Source of the DNA: Streptomyces ferrugineus
GTDB lineage: Bacteria > Actinomycetota > Actinomycetes > Streptomycetales > Streptomycetaceae
Reading direction: 5' to 3'
NCBI RefSeq assembly: GCF_015160855.1
Contig: NZ_CP063373.1
Coordinates: forward strand, 3,038,001 to 3,102,000
DNA: 64,000 nt
Below are positions 1 to 7,886 of the stretch, one piece after another. The notes under the pieces are model-generated. The model worked only from the letters and a program-made list of their open reading frames with translations, did no database searches and was not told where the DNA came from. Both the position numbers and the translations under genes were made by a program. How positions within the stretch are numbered: position 1 is the first letter of the stretch; every line of letters begins with the position of its first letter.

Positions 1-1
1 G

Positions 2-319
2 GAGCACTGCCTGGCCTGTCTCGAACCGCTCGACGCTTCGAACGGCGTGAAGATGGAGCTGGTGGCCCTGCTCAACGGCGTCGTGACGACGTACACCGCG
101 AACGAGATCGCCACCGCCGAGCGCACCCGCTCCGTCCCCTGGTCCGAGGAGGAGGAGAACGCGGTCCGCATGGCCTACCTGGGCAGCCAGGTCGCCACCG
201 GCAGGTATCCGCGACTGGCGGCGGCCTTCATGGAGGGCAGTGAGCCGGTCGATCTGGAGGCGGTGTTCCGGCGGGCGCTGGAACGGGTGCTGGACGCCTT
301 CGACCCGAGCCCGCGTTAG
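2..319 (+). CDS. TetR/AcrR regulator, C-terminal fragment (cut by window edge)
   Basis: The open frame enters from the left edge and ends at TAG 317-319, leaving 105 residues. No DNA-binding helix-turn-helix is present in the visible part. The helical segment with the tract YPRLAAAFMEG, followed by an ending of the VFRRALERVLDAF type, is typical of the ligand-binding C-terminal domain of TetR repressors of drug-efflux type. The stop overlaps the stop of the convergent gene by two bases. Its target and ligand cannot be judged from this fragment. Confidence 0.75.
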   Translation, partial: EHCLACLEPLDASNGVKMELVALLNGVVTTYTANEIATAERTRSVPWSEEEENAVRMAYLGSQVATGRYPRLAAAFMEGSEPVDLEAVFRRALERVLDAFDPSPR

Positions 320-1458
320 ATCAACGCGAGCTGTCCCTCCGGGCCCTCCTCGTGCCCGTCCAGCACCGACGCCGGTCCGCGGGCCGGCTCCGGGACCGGC
401 AGGACTCCGGCCTCGCGGAGGTCGGTCGCGGTGACGGAGGACGTCAACTCCGGGTCGAGCGGCTGGAGTTCCGCCAGCAGGGCCAGGACCGTGATCAGCT
501 CCAGCAGTTCCGATGTCCAGGCCTGTGGCCAGGTCGCCGGGCGGATCGCCGCCAGGGTGCCCGGCTCGGGCTCCATGACGCGGGCCGTGAACCACTGCTC
601 CAGGACCTTCACGCCGGCCACCTCGAAGTCCCAGGCCGCCGGCGGTACCGGTGAGATACGTCCCTCGCCCAGCAGCAGCGCCTCCTCCTCGCGGTCGTAC
701 TCGAGGGTCAGCGGGCGGGAGGGGAGCGGCGCGCGGACGTACGGGCGGCGCCCGCCGGGCAGCTTCGGGCGGTCACCGTCGCGGCGCATCAGCCACAGGA
801 CGCGCCGGCCCGACTCCACGCCGCGGGCCCACAGCTCGGGGTCGCCGGTGAGGGGCACGGTGAGGTCGGGGCGCACGGCCGCCAGCGTCCAGGCGAGGAC
901 GTCCACCGGCTCGACCGGTCCGCCGAGCCGGTCCCTCAGGTGCTCCAGGAGGCCCGGCGCCAGATTGGGTTCCGTGCCGCCCGGGCGGCGGTACAGCGGG
1001 CGGACGCGGCCCGGGCGGAGCAGCGGGAGGAGCGAGGTCGCCAGCAGGCCGGACTCCGGGGTCTCCAGGACGAAGATCTGCCGCTCGTCCGCCACCCGCC
1101 ACAGCTCGGGGCGGGCCGCGTCGATCAGACGGTGGTCGGGGATCAGCCACTGTTCATCGAAGGGCGCGTGCAGGACGCGCACCGGATCCGGGCAGGGGCC
1201 CGAGGCGCGGACCAGCTTCTGAGTGCCGGTGGAATGGCCGGGCAGCTGTCCGACCGCCGAGTGCAGCGTGCGGGAGCGCGTCGGCTCCAGCAGGGCCTCC
1301 CGGTCCGGGCCCTCGGCCTTCACGAAGGCGTCCCAGCGGGCCTTCAGGGACGCCGCGTCGGGTCCCGTCGGCCACCCCCGGCCGAGCCGCGGCGGTGCGA
1401 CGGACCACGGCATGAGGTCCGCCAGCGGCGGAGCGTCGTCGTGCGTCACGCTGGGCAT
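316..1458 (-). CDS. Type ISP restriction-modification-like C-terminal domain protein
   Basis: A 380-aa protein. Its opening (THDDAPPLADLMPWSVAP) and internal blocks (VLHAPFDEQWLIPDHRLID, YRRPGGTEPNLAPGLLE, PKLPGGRRPYVRAPLP, WPQAWTSELLELITVLALL) match what I remember of stand-alone Streptomyces proteins annotated with the LlaBIII-type ISP specificity/C-terminal domain. No methyltransferase motif and no helicase or nuclease motif is visible, so a restriction function is doubtful. I chose ATG 1458 because an AGG lies 7 nt upstream. A GTG at 1479 in the same frame is the alternative and would leave 5 bp to the upstream gntR-type gene, with which it probably forms one transcript. Its true role is unknown. 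Confidence 0.7.
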   Translation of the reverse strand: MPSVTHDDAPPLADLMPWSVAPPRLGRGWPTGPDAASLKARWDAFVKAEGPDREALLEPTRSRTLHSAVGQLPGHSTGTQKLVRASGPCPDPVRVLHAPFDEQWLIPDHRLIDAARPELWRVADERQIFVLETPESGLLATSLLPLLRPGRVRPLYRRPGGTEPNLAPGLLEHLRDRLGGPVEPVDVLAWTLAAVRPDLTVPLTGDPELWARGVESGRRVLWLMRRDGDRPKLPGGRRPYVRAPLPSRPLTLEYDREEEALLLGEGRISPVPPAAWDFEVAGVKVLEQWFTARVMEPEPGTLAAIRPATWPQAWTSELLELITVLALLAELQPLDPELTSSVTATDLREAGVLPVPEPARGPASVLDGHEEGPEGQLALI

Positions 1459-1484
1459 CGTAAAGCCTGGCTCCGACACGGGGG

Positions 1485-2234
1485 TCAGGTGGCGTCCAAC
1501 GTCACCGTGAAGGAGAAGCGGTCGCCGCGGTAGTGGATGACCGCCGCGTCCAGCACCCGGCCGTCGGTGTCGTACGTGACGCCCGTGTAGTGCAGGATCG
1601 GGCTCAGCAACGGGACTTGGAGCAGCTTCGCCGTCTCCGGATCGGCCAGCCTCGCCTCCACCGTGTCCGTGATGCGGCTGATGTCCGCCCCGAGGGCGTC
1701 CCGCAGGACCTTCGTCATCGGCCAGCGGACCAGGTCGCCCAGATCGATGCGCGCGGCCAGTTCGGGGCGGACGTAGTTGCGGGCGTGGTTGGTGGGCTCG
1801 CCCGTCTTCTCGTCGCTGCGCAGACGGTGAAACGTCGCCACCTCGTCGAGGTCGGGGAAGTGCTCGGCGAGTTCGGGCGGTACCGGTGCCCGGCCGTGGT
1901 CCAGCAGCTCGGTCGCCATCCCGGACTGCTGGGCCACGATCGCGTCCACCGAGCCGAGCAGCCGCACGGGGGCGGCCCGGCGGGCGTCCGGCTCGATGAA
2001 CGTGCCGCGTCTGCGGTGGCGGGTGATCAGGCCCTCGTCCTCCAGTTCCTTCAGCGCCTGCCGCATGGTCAGCACGCTCACGCCGTAGTGCTCCGCCAAC
2101 TGCTCCTCGGTGGGCAGCCGCAGCGGGTCCTGCGGGCGACGGCCCAGTATCGAGGCGCGCAGCGACTGCGACACCTGGTACCAGAGCGGCAGCTTGCGGT
2201 TCAGGACGATCGAGTCCGGGGCGAAGGAGGTCAC
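1485..2234 (-). CDS. GntR family transcriptional regulator (HutC/UTRA type)
   Basis: A 249-aa regulator. The N-terminal winged helix (about residues 12-80) shows the GntR pattern: PLWYQVSQSLRASI, then LPTEEQLAEHYGVS, VLTMRQALKELEDEGLI and a GTFI wing. The remaining ~165 residues fit a UTRA effector-binding domain (FHRLRSDEKTGEPTNHARNYV, ending in VIHYRGDRFSFTVTL). It lies 5 bp upstream of the ISP-like gene. Homogentisate dioxygenase is the next upstream gene on the same strand, separated by the inverted-repeat element at 2270-2446. Control of tyrosine breakdown is a reasonable guess from position only. Confidence 0.88.
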   Translation of the reverse strand: MTSFAPDSIVLNRKLPLWYQVSQSLRASILGRRPQDPLRLPTEEQLAEHYGVSVLTMRQALKELEDEGLITRHRRRGTFIEPDARRAAPVRLLGSVDAIVAQQSGMATELLDHGRAPVPPELAEHFPDLDEVATFHRLRSDEKTGEPTNHARNYVRPELAARIDLGDLVRWPMTKVLRDALGADISRITDTVEARLADPETAKLLQVPLLSPILHYTGVTYDTDGRVLDAAVIHYRGDRFSFTVTLDAT

Positions 2235-2269
2235 GGGGCCATCCGTACCGGTAGGGGATCTTTACTGCA

Positions 2270-2446
2270 AGGGCCTGTTCTGAGTTCCCCGTCGTCCGCG
2301 CAGAGCGCGGGCGCAGCGGCGGTCGGTGCGTGCCCTCGGCGTGCGGCGTCGCAGGTCATGTGGCGGAGCCACCTGTCCTGTGGCGCCGTGCGCCGAGGGT
2401 GCGTGCCGGGCGTCGGGGCGCAGGCGGGGAACTCAGAACAGGCCCT
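2270..2446. repeat. 177-bp inverted-repeat element (MITE-like) at the 3' end of hmgA
   Basis: The ends 2270-2291 and 2425-2446 are perfect 22-bp inverted repeats of each other, starting AGGGCCTGTTCTGAG. The interior is also imperfectly palindromic: GTGCCCTCGGCG near 2330 answers CGCCGAGGGTGC near 2392, and a small TGGC-GGA-GCCA hairpin sits at the centre. The whole element can therefore fold into one long stem. The right arm supplies the hmgA stop codon (2445-2447). No transposase frame is present and I found no convincing target-site duplication. It could be a MITE or a large bidirectional terminator. Confidence 0.75.
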
Positions 2447-3755
2447 AGGGGCGGAAGTGGCGCTCCATGCCTTGCCAGACGTCGTCGTAGCGCCGTTGCA
2501 GATGGTCGGCGCCCGCCGCCTGTGGGGTCAGCGTCACCGGCCAGCGGGTTTCGAACATGAATGCCAGACCGTCGTCGATCTTCTGCGGCCTCAGTTCGGC
2601 GGCGCTCGCCCTGTCGAACGTCTCCCGGTCCGGGCCGTGCGCCGACATCATGTTGTGCAGCGAGCCGCCGCCGGGCACGAAGCCCTCCGCCTTGGCGTCG
2701 TAGGCGCCCTCGATGAGGCCCATGTACTCGCTCATCACGTTCCGGTGGAAGTACGGCGGCCGGAAGGTGTCCTCGCCCACCAGCCAGCGCGGCGCGAAGA
2801 CCACGAAGTCGACGCCGGCCAGCCCGGGAGTGTCCGACGGGGACGTCAGCACCGTGAAGATCGACGGGTCGGGGTGGTCGTAGGAGATGGTGCCGATCAC
2901 ATTGAAACGGCGCAGATCGTAGGTGTACGGCACATGGTTGCCGTGCCAGGCGACCACGTCGAGAGGTGTGTGGTCGTAGGTGGCCGTCCAGAGGTTGCCG
3001 CAGAACTTGTTCACCACCTCCACCGGGCCCTCGACGTCCTCGTACGCGGCGACCGGCGCCATGAAGTCCCGGGCGTTCGCGAGGCCGTTGGCGCCGATCG
3101 GGCCCAGGTCGGGGAGCTGGAAGGGCGCCCCATAGTTCTCGCACACATAACCTCGGGCCACTTCGTCCAGCAGCTCCACACGGAAGCGCACCCCACGTGG
3201 AATCAGTGCCACCTGTGCCGGCTCCACATGCAGCAGCCCGAACTCCGTGCGCAACAGCAGCCCGCCGCGCTCCGGGACGATCAGCAGTTCGCCGTCGGCG
3301 TCGCTGAAGACGCGGTCCATCGAGGAGTTGGCGTGATAAAGGTGCACGGCCATGCCGGTGCGCTGGGTCGCGTCGCCGTTGCCGCCCAGGGTCCACAGGC
3401 CGGCGAGGAAGTCGGTGCCGGGCGCGGGCTCGGGCAGCGGGTCCCAGCGCAGGCGGTTCGGGTCCGGCACGGAGTCCGTGAAGGGCGCCGTACGGATCGC
3501 GCCGTTGTCGGTGCGCGTGAACGCCGGGTGGGCTGCCGACGGGCGGATGCGGTACAGCCACGAGCGGCGGTTGTGCGCCCTCGGCTCGGTGAACGCCGTA
3601 CCGCTCAGCTGCTCGGCGTAGAGGCCCAGCGGGGCGCGCTGGGGCGAGTTGCGGCCCTCCGGAAGGGCGCCCGGCACCGCCTCCGAGCTGTGCTCGTTGC
3701 CGAAACCGGAGAGGTAGGTCAGCCCTTCCGCGGTCTTCCGCGCGTCCCCGCTCAT
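2445..3755 (-). CDS. hmgA: Homogentisate 1,2-dioxygenase
   Basis: A 436-aa enzyme of normal family length. It opens the aromatic ring of homogentisate to maleylacetoacetate in tyrosine/phenylalanine catabolism and acts in the cytosol. The non-haem iron ligands are visible as H337 and E343 in the [11 protein letters not shown] block and H367 in [15 protein letters not shown], with the same 6- and 30-residue spacing as the human enzyme. ATG 3755 is preferred because AAGGGAG lies 5 nt upstream. A GTG two codons earlier (3761) is possible. The gene stands alone; maleylacetoacetate isomerase and fumarylacetoacetase are not adjacent. A palindrome just upstream suggests repressor control. Confidence 0.97.
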   Translation of the reverse strand: MSGDARKTAEGLTYLSGFGNEHSSEAVPGALPEGRNSPQRAPLGLYAEQLSGTAFTEPRAHNRRSWLYRIRPSAAHPAFTRTDNGAIRTAPFTDSVPDPNRLRWDPLPEPAPGTDFLAGLWTLGGNGDATQRTGMAVHLYHANSSMDRVFSDADGELLIVPERGGLLLRTEFGLLHVEPAQVALIPRGVRFRVELLDEVARGYVCENYGAPFQLPDLGPIGANGLANARDFMAPVAAYEDVEGPVEVVNKFCGNLWTATYDHTPLDVVAWHGNHVPYTYDLRRFNVIGTISYDHPDPSIFTVLTSPSDTPGLAGVDFVVFAPRWLVGEDTFRPPYFHRNVMSEYMGLIEGAYDAKAEGFVPGGGSLHNMMSAHGPDRETFDRASAAELRPQKIDDGLAFMFETRWPVTLTPQAAGADHLQRRYDDVWQGMERHFRP

Positions 3756-3778
3756 GATCACTCCCTTGGGATCTGATT

Positions 3779-3796
3779 CCTATGGTTCACCATAGG
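3779..3796. promoter_or_regulatory. Perfect palindrome upstream of hmgA, likely operator
   Basis: CCTATGG-TTCA-CCATAGG is a perfect 7-bp inverted repeat with a 4-nt centre. It sits 24-41 bp before the chosen hmgA start codon, where a repressor would block the promoter or early transcript. It is AT-richer than its surroundings. No other copy was noticed in the window. The cognate regulator is unknown; the GntR gene at 1485-2234 is the closest candidate. Confidence 0.6.
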
Positions 3797-3915
3797 ATTG
3801 CGATTTCCCGGGCGCAAGGGATCCGCCGGTCCTCCTCTGGGGGTACGACGAGAACCGGACGCCAACCCGACTCAAGGGGGATTCGGCTGTCGGACCGGTG
3901 TTCTACTCTCCGGGC

Positions 3916-4536
3916 ATGTCGTGGACGCGGACCCTTCTCGCCGCGCTCGCGGTCTGTGTCCTGCTGCTGACCGGATCCGCGGGCTGCGGCTCCGGCGATG
4001 CCCGGGACCCGGGGGAGAACGGCGTCCCGCCCTCCCCGGTGGGCAAGGTCCTCGACGACACCGACGACGACGGGCGGCACTATCGCGAGGTGGGCGAGGA
4101 CGACGCTCCCGAGGTCGCCATAGAGGTGCAGCCGGACGCGGACGGCGGCGCGCGGGGAGGCTGGGACGTACGGCTGACGGTGCGCGACTTCCGCTTCTCG
4201 CCCGCCGGCGCCGAGCCGCGTGCCGTCGCCGGGCGCGGGGTCGCCCGCCTCTTCGTGGACGGCCGCCCCGTCGCCGAACTGCGCACCCCCGACCACCGCC
4301 TCCCGGCCGACCTCCTCCCGCGCGGAACCCACCAGGTCACCGTCCGGCTGTACGCGGACGACGGCACGGTGTGGGCGGTGGACGGCGACCCCGTCGAGAG
4401 CACCGCCGACGTCACGGCATCGGAGGCGGAGACGACCGCGACGCCGACGGCGTCCCCCGCGGCGCTGAGCGCGTCGAGCACTCGTTTCCGTACTGGGGGT
4501 CGATGTTCACCGGACCGAGCCGGAAAGGCATCATGA
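3916..4536 (+). CDS. Secreted lipoprotein of unknown function
   Basis: A 206-aa protein starting at ATG 3916. A short basic start (MSWTRT) and a hydrophobic stretch end in the lipobox GSAGC, so residue C23 would be lipidated and the protein anchored outside the membrane. The mature part is acidic, then forms a compact domain with VRLTVRDFRFSP, LFVDGRPVAELRTP and GTHQVTVRLYADDG, which looks like an immunoglobulin-like beta-sandwich. It ends in a Thr/Ser/Ala-rich tail. The stop overlaps the start of the tetR gene (ATGA at 4533-4536), indicating translational coupling. Confidence 0.75.
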   Translation: MSWTRTLLAALAVCVLLLTGSAGCGSGDARDPGENGVPPSPVGKVLDDTDDDGRHYREVGEDDAPEVAIEVQPDADGGARGGWDVRLTVRDFRFSPAGAEPRAVAGRGVARLFVDGRPVAELRTPDHRLPADLLPRGTHQVTVRLYADDGTVWAVDGDPVESTADVTASEAETTATPTASPAALSASSTRFRTGGRCSPDRAGKAS

Positions 4537-5147
4537 AGACCGTGCCCCATCCAGCAACGCTACGCCGGGCGCCCGTGCAGCGCCGCAGCGCCGAACGGCT
4601 CACCAGGATCCTCGACGCCTGTGCCGACCTCCTCGACGAGGTCGGCTACGACGACCTGAGCACGCGGGCCGTCGCCCAGCGGGCAGGCGTCCCCATCGGC
4701 TCCGTCTACCGCTTCTTCGGCAACAAGCGGCAGATGGCCGACGCCCTCGCCCAGCGCAATCTGGAGCGCTACACCGCCCGTGTCACCGAGCGCCTCGAGG
4801 AGACCGGCGAGAGCGGCTGGCGGGGGGCGATGGACGCCGTGCTCGAGGAGTACATCGCCATGAAGCGCACCGCGCCCGGCTTCTCCCTCGTCGACTTCGG
4901 CAACCAGATCCCGGTCGGCACCCGCGTCGAGCCCAACCATCGCGTCGCCGACCGCCTCACCGACCTGCTCTCCGGCTATCTCGACCGGGAACCGGACGAC
5001 GATCTGCGCCGCATCTTCCTGGTCGCCGTCGAGACCGCCGACACCCTGGTCCACCTGGCCTTCCGGGTGTCTCCCGAGGGCGACGAGCGGATCCTGGAGG
5101 AGGCGCGGGAGATGCTGCGGGCGTATCTGGCGCGGGTGCTGGACTGA
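4533..5147 (+). CDS. TetR family transcriptional regulator
   Basis: A 204-aa repressor. The DNA-binding helices are clear at about residues 22-66: ILDACADLLDEVGYDDLST, VAQRAGVPIGSVYRFFGNK, ADALAQRNLERY. The C-terminal ligand domain has no recognisable specificity. Its start overlaps the lipoprotein stop by four bases, so the two are co-translated. A perfect TetR-like palindrome lies about 300 bp downstream (5443-5460), just before the molybdopterin oxidoreductase, and this protein is a candidate to bind it. Confidence 0.9.
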   Translation: MKTVPHPATLRRAPVQRRSAERLTRILDACADLLDEVGYDDLSTRAVAQRAGVPIGSVYRFFGNKRQMADALAQRNLERYTARVTERLEETGESGWRGAMDAVLEEYIAMKRTAPGFSLVDFGNQIPVGTRVEPNHRVADRLTDLLSGYLDREPDDDLRRIFLVAVETADTLVHLAFRVSPEGDERILEEAREMLRAYLARVLD

Positions 5148-5508
5148 CGAGGCCGCGCCGCCGACGCCGGATGGACGGACTGCGGGGCCCTGGCGTGAGG
5201 ACTGTGCGTGCTGGCGGCCTCGGGCGTGCCGGCGGCGCGGGCGGACCCAGGGGCGGCGGTTGCGTGCGGGCCTGACGCCGGGCGCAGGCGGAATCGAGGC
5301 GCGTGCCCCACGGTGGCTGCGGGCGGCGCGGCCGTGCCGGCTCGGCAGCCGTGCGCGGTCACAGCGCTCCTGCGCCCCGGTGGCCGCACGGCCGACGGCG
5401 CGCGAATTTCCGACCTCACCCCCGGAAGGGACTCCCCGTTGTGCATACCGGTCGGTATGCTCAGCTCGAGTCAGCGCGTCATTGCCGCCGCCACCTCGGG
5501 AGGAACCC
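5148..5508. other. Intergenic stretch of 361 bp before the molybdopterin oxidoreductase
   Basis: No gene with convincing codon structure is seen here. The open frames are extensions of neighbours or shadows. The only clear element is the palindrome at 5443-5460. Confidence 0.5.
5443..5460. promoter_or_regulatory. TetR-type operator before the molybdopterin oxidoreductase
   Basis: GCATACCG-GT-CGGTATGC is a perfect 8+8 palindrome about 50 bp before the GTG start at 5509. The half-site CATACCG is shared with sites at 16531, 31297 and 40237 in this window, but this copy is the only fully symmetric one. TetR family repressors commonly bind such sites. The co-oriented tetR gene ending at 5147 is the nearest candidate. 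Confidence 0.6.
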
Positions 5509-7746
5509 GTGTCCCGCACCGCACTGCGCATCTGCCCCCTGTGCGAGGCCACCTGCGGCCTGACGCTCACCATCGAGGGGACCAAGGTCACCGGTGCCCG
5601 CGGGGACCGCGACGACGTGTTCAGCCAGGGGTTCATCTGCCCCAAGGGCGCCTCCTTCGGTGCCGTCGACGGCGACCCCGACCGGCTGCGCACCCCCCTC
5701 GTGCGCGAGGACGGCGAGCTGCGCGAGGCCAGCTGGGAGGAGGCCTTCGACGCGATCGCCGCCGGTGTCCGGCCGGTCGTCGAGCGGTACGGGCCGAACG
5801 CGGTGGGCGTCGTGCTGGGCAACCCCAACGTGCACACCGTGGCCGGTGCGCTGTACCCGCCGGTCCTGATCGCCGGCCTGCGCACCCGCAGCGTCTTCAC
5901 CGCCTCCACGGTCGACCAGATGCCCAAACACGTCTCCAGCGGACTGCTCTACGGTGACGCCCTCGCGATCCCGGTGCCGGACCTCGATCACACCGACCAC
6001 CTCCTGCTGATCGGCGCCAACCCCCTGGAGTCCAACGGCAGCCTGTGCACCGCCCCCGACTTCCCCGGCAAGCTCAAGGCGCTCAAGGCCCGCGGCGGCA
6101 CCCTCACCGTCATCGACCCGCGTCGCACCCGCACCGCCAAGCTCGCCGACCGGCATCTCGCGATCCGGCCCGGCACGGACGCCCTGCTCCTCGCGGCGAT
6201 GGCACACGTCCTCTTCGAGGAGGGCCTCGTGGACCCGGGCGAGCTGACCCCGCATCTCCAGGGGCTCGACGAACTGCCCGACGCGGTACGGGACTTCACC
6301 CCCGAAGCCGTCGCCGACGCCTGCGACGTGGCCGCCGCCACCATCCGCACCCTCGCCCGCGAGCTCGCCGCCGCCCCCACCGCCGCCGTCTACGGCCGCA
6401 TCGGGAGCTGCACCGTCCCGCACGGCACGCTCGCCAGCTGGCTCGTCGACGTCCTCAACATCCTCACCGGCAACCTCGACCGCCCCGGCGGCGCCCTCTT
6501 CCCGCAGGCCGCCACCGACAAGACGCCCCGCCCCGCCGGGCCCGGCCACGGCTTCGCGCTCGGGCGCTGGCGCTCGCGGGTGAGCGAACACCCCGAGGCC
6601 AAGGGCGAGTTGCCGCTCTCCGCGCTCGCCGAGGAGATCGACACCGCGACCGAGGAGGGCGAGCCGATCCGGGCGCTCATCGCGGTCGCCGCCAACCCCG
6701 TGCTGTCGGCGCCCGACGGCGACCGGCTCGACAAGGCCCTCGGCTCGCTCGACTTCATGGTCAGCGTCGACCCGTACCTCAACGAGACCTCGCGCCACGC
6801 CCACGTCGTGCTGCCGCCGCCCCCGCCCTCGCAGAGCCCGCACCACGACTTCGCCTTCAACACCCTCGCCGTGCGCAACCAGGTCCGCTACACCCGCCCC
6901 GCCGTCCCGCTGGAGCCGGGCCGCATGGCCGAGTCCGAGATCCTGGCCCGGCTGATCCTGGCCGCCACCGGCATGCACGGCGCCGACCCGTCCGCGGTCG
7001 ACGACCTGGTCATCGGCCAGACGCTCGGCAAGGCCGTCATGGAGCCGCACTCTCCCGTCCACGGGCGCGACCCCCAGGAACTCGCGGCCCGGCTCACCGG
7101 CGACAGCGGCCCCGAGCGCCGGCTCGACATGATGCTGCGCCTGGGCCCCTACGGCGACGGCTTCGGCGTACGACCGGACGGGCTGACCCTCGAGAAGCTG
7201 CTCGCGCATCCGCACGGCATCGACCTCGGGCCGCTGAGGTCCCGGCTGCCCCAGCCGCTGAAGACCGTCAGCGGCAGGGTCGAGCTGCTGCCGCGGCCCA
7301 TCGCCGACGATCTGCCCCGGCTGCGGGAGGCCCTGAGGCGCCGCCCCGACGGTCTGGTCCTCGTCGGCCGCCGCCATCTGCGCTCCAACAACAGCTGGAT
7401 GCACAACGTGCCCGCCCTCACCGGCGGCACCAACCGCTGCACCCTGCACATCCACCCCGAGGACGCCGAGCGGCTCGGCGTCAGCGACGGGGCGCCCGTG
7501 CGGGTCAAGGGCGCGGGGGGAGAGGTCACCGCCCCCGCGGAGGTCACCGACGCGGTGCGTCCGGGCGTCGTCAGCCTGCCGCACGGCTGGGGGCACGACC
7601 GGCCCGGCACCCGGCTGAGCCACGCCTCCCGCGCCCCCGGAGTCAACGTCAACCAGCTCCTCGACGGCACCCTGCTCGACCCGCTGTCGGGCAACGCGGT
7701 CCTCAACGGCGTACCGGTGAAACTGGTCATCGGATCAGCGCTGTGA
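5509..7746 (+). CDS. Molybdopterin-dependent oxidoreductase (FeS-containing, formate dehydrogenase/nitrate reductase superfamily)
   Basis: A 745-aa protein from GTG 5509 (AGGA 5 nt upstream). The N-terminal CPLCEATCGL...GFICPKG motif gives four cysteines for a 4Fe-4S cluster. The molybdopterin domain follows, with LLIGANPLESNG, IDPRRTRTAKLAD and ILTGNLDRPGGALFP. The C-terminal dinucleotide-binding domain carries LVGRRHLRSNNSWMHNVPAL and VSLPHGWGHD. There is no twin-arginine leader, so it is probably cytosolic. Electron partners are not adjacent. The substrate is unknown; related Streptomyces enzymes are annotated only by family. Confidence 0.9.
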   Translation: MSRTALRICPLCEATCGLTLTIEGTKVTGARGDRDDVFSQGFICPKGASFGAVDGDPDRLRTPLVREDGELREASWEEAFDAIAAGVRPVVERYGPNAVGVVLGNPNVHTVAGALYPPVLIAGLRTRSVFTASTVDQMPKHVSSGLLYGDALAIPVPDLDHTDHLLLIGANPLESNGSLCTAPDFPGKLKALKARGGTLTVIDPRRTRTAKLADRHLAIRPGTDALLLAAMAHVLFEEGLVDPGELTPHLQGLDELPDAVRDFTPEAVADACDVAAATIRTLARELAAAPTAAVYGRIGSCTVPHGTLASWLVDVLNILTGNLDRPGGALFPQAATDKTPRPAGPGHGFALGRWRSRVSEHPEAKGELPLSALAEEIDTATEEGEPIRALIAVAANPVLSAPDGDRLDKALGSLDFMVSVDPYLNETSRHAHVVLPPPPPSQSPHHDFAFNTLAVRNQVRYTRPAVPLEPGRMAESEILARLILAATGMHGADPSAVDDLVIGQTLGKAVMEPHSPVHGRDPQELAARLTGDSGPERRLDMMLRLGPYGDGFGVRPDGLTLEKLLAHPHGIDLGPLRSRLPQPLKTVSGRVELLPRPIADDLPRLREALRRRPDGLVLVGRRHLRSNNSWMHNVPALTGGTNRCTLHIHPEDAERLGVSDGAPVRVKGAGGEVTAPAEVTDAVRPGVVSLPHGWGHDRPGTRLSHASRAPGVNVNQLLDGTLLDPLSGNAVLNGVPVKLVIGSAL

Positions 7747-7790
7747 GCAGTGCAAAGCTGTGACCAGCAGTTTTGCGCTTATTGCTCGCA

Positions 7791-7835
7791 CGTCAACGTC
7801 TTGTTAACGCCGTTTGACGGGACCTAACGTCAACG
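7791..7835. promoter_or_regulatory. Cluster of TCAACG-like repeats upstream of the citrate transporter
   Basis: CGTCAACG occurs at 7791-7798 and again at 7828-7835. Between them lie GTTAACG and CGTTTGACGG (an inverted CGTCAA). This spacing of direct and inverted half-sites 50-95 bp before the transporter start looks like an activator- or repressor-binding region. The regulator is unknown. Confidence 0.35.
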
Positions 7836-7886
7836 CACCGCCGGCCCTGGTGGGGTCGTTCAAGGGCGAACGTTAGGTATCCACTC

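Noticed and set aside
1533..3776. A 747-aa plus-strand frame
   Set aside because: Antisense shadow of gntR and hmgA, both of which have clear family motifs.
3798..5147. A 449-aa frame that could be read as a TetR with a long N-terminal extension
   Set aside because: The extension is out of frame with the lipoprotein gene it covers and is extremely Arg/Gly rich; ATG 4533 with the ATGA overlap is the natural start.
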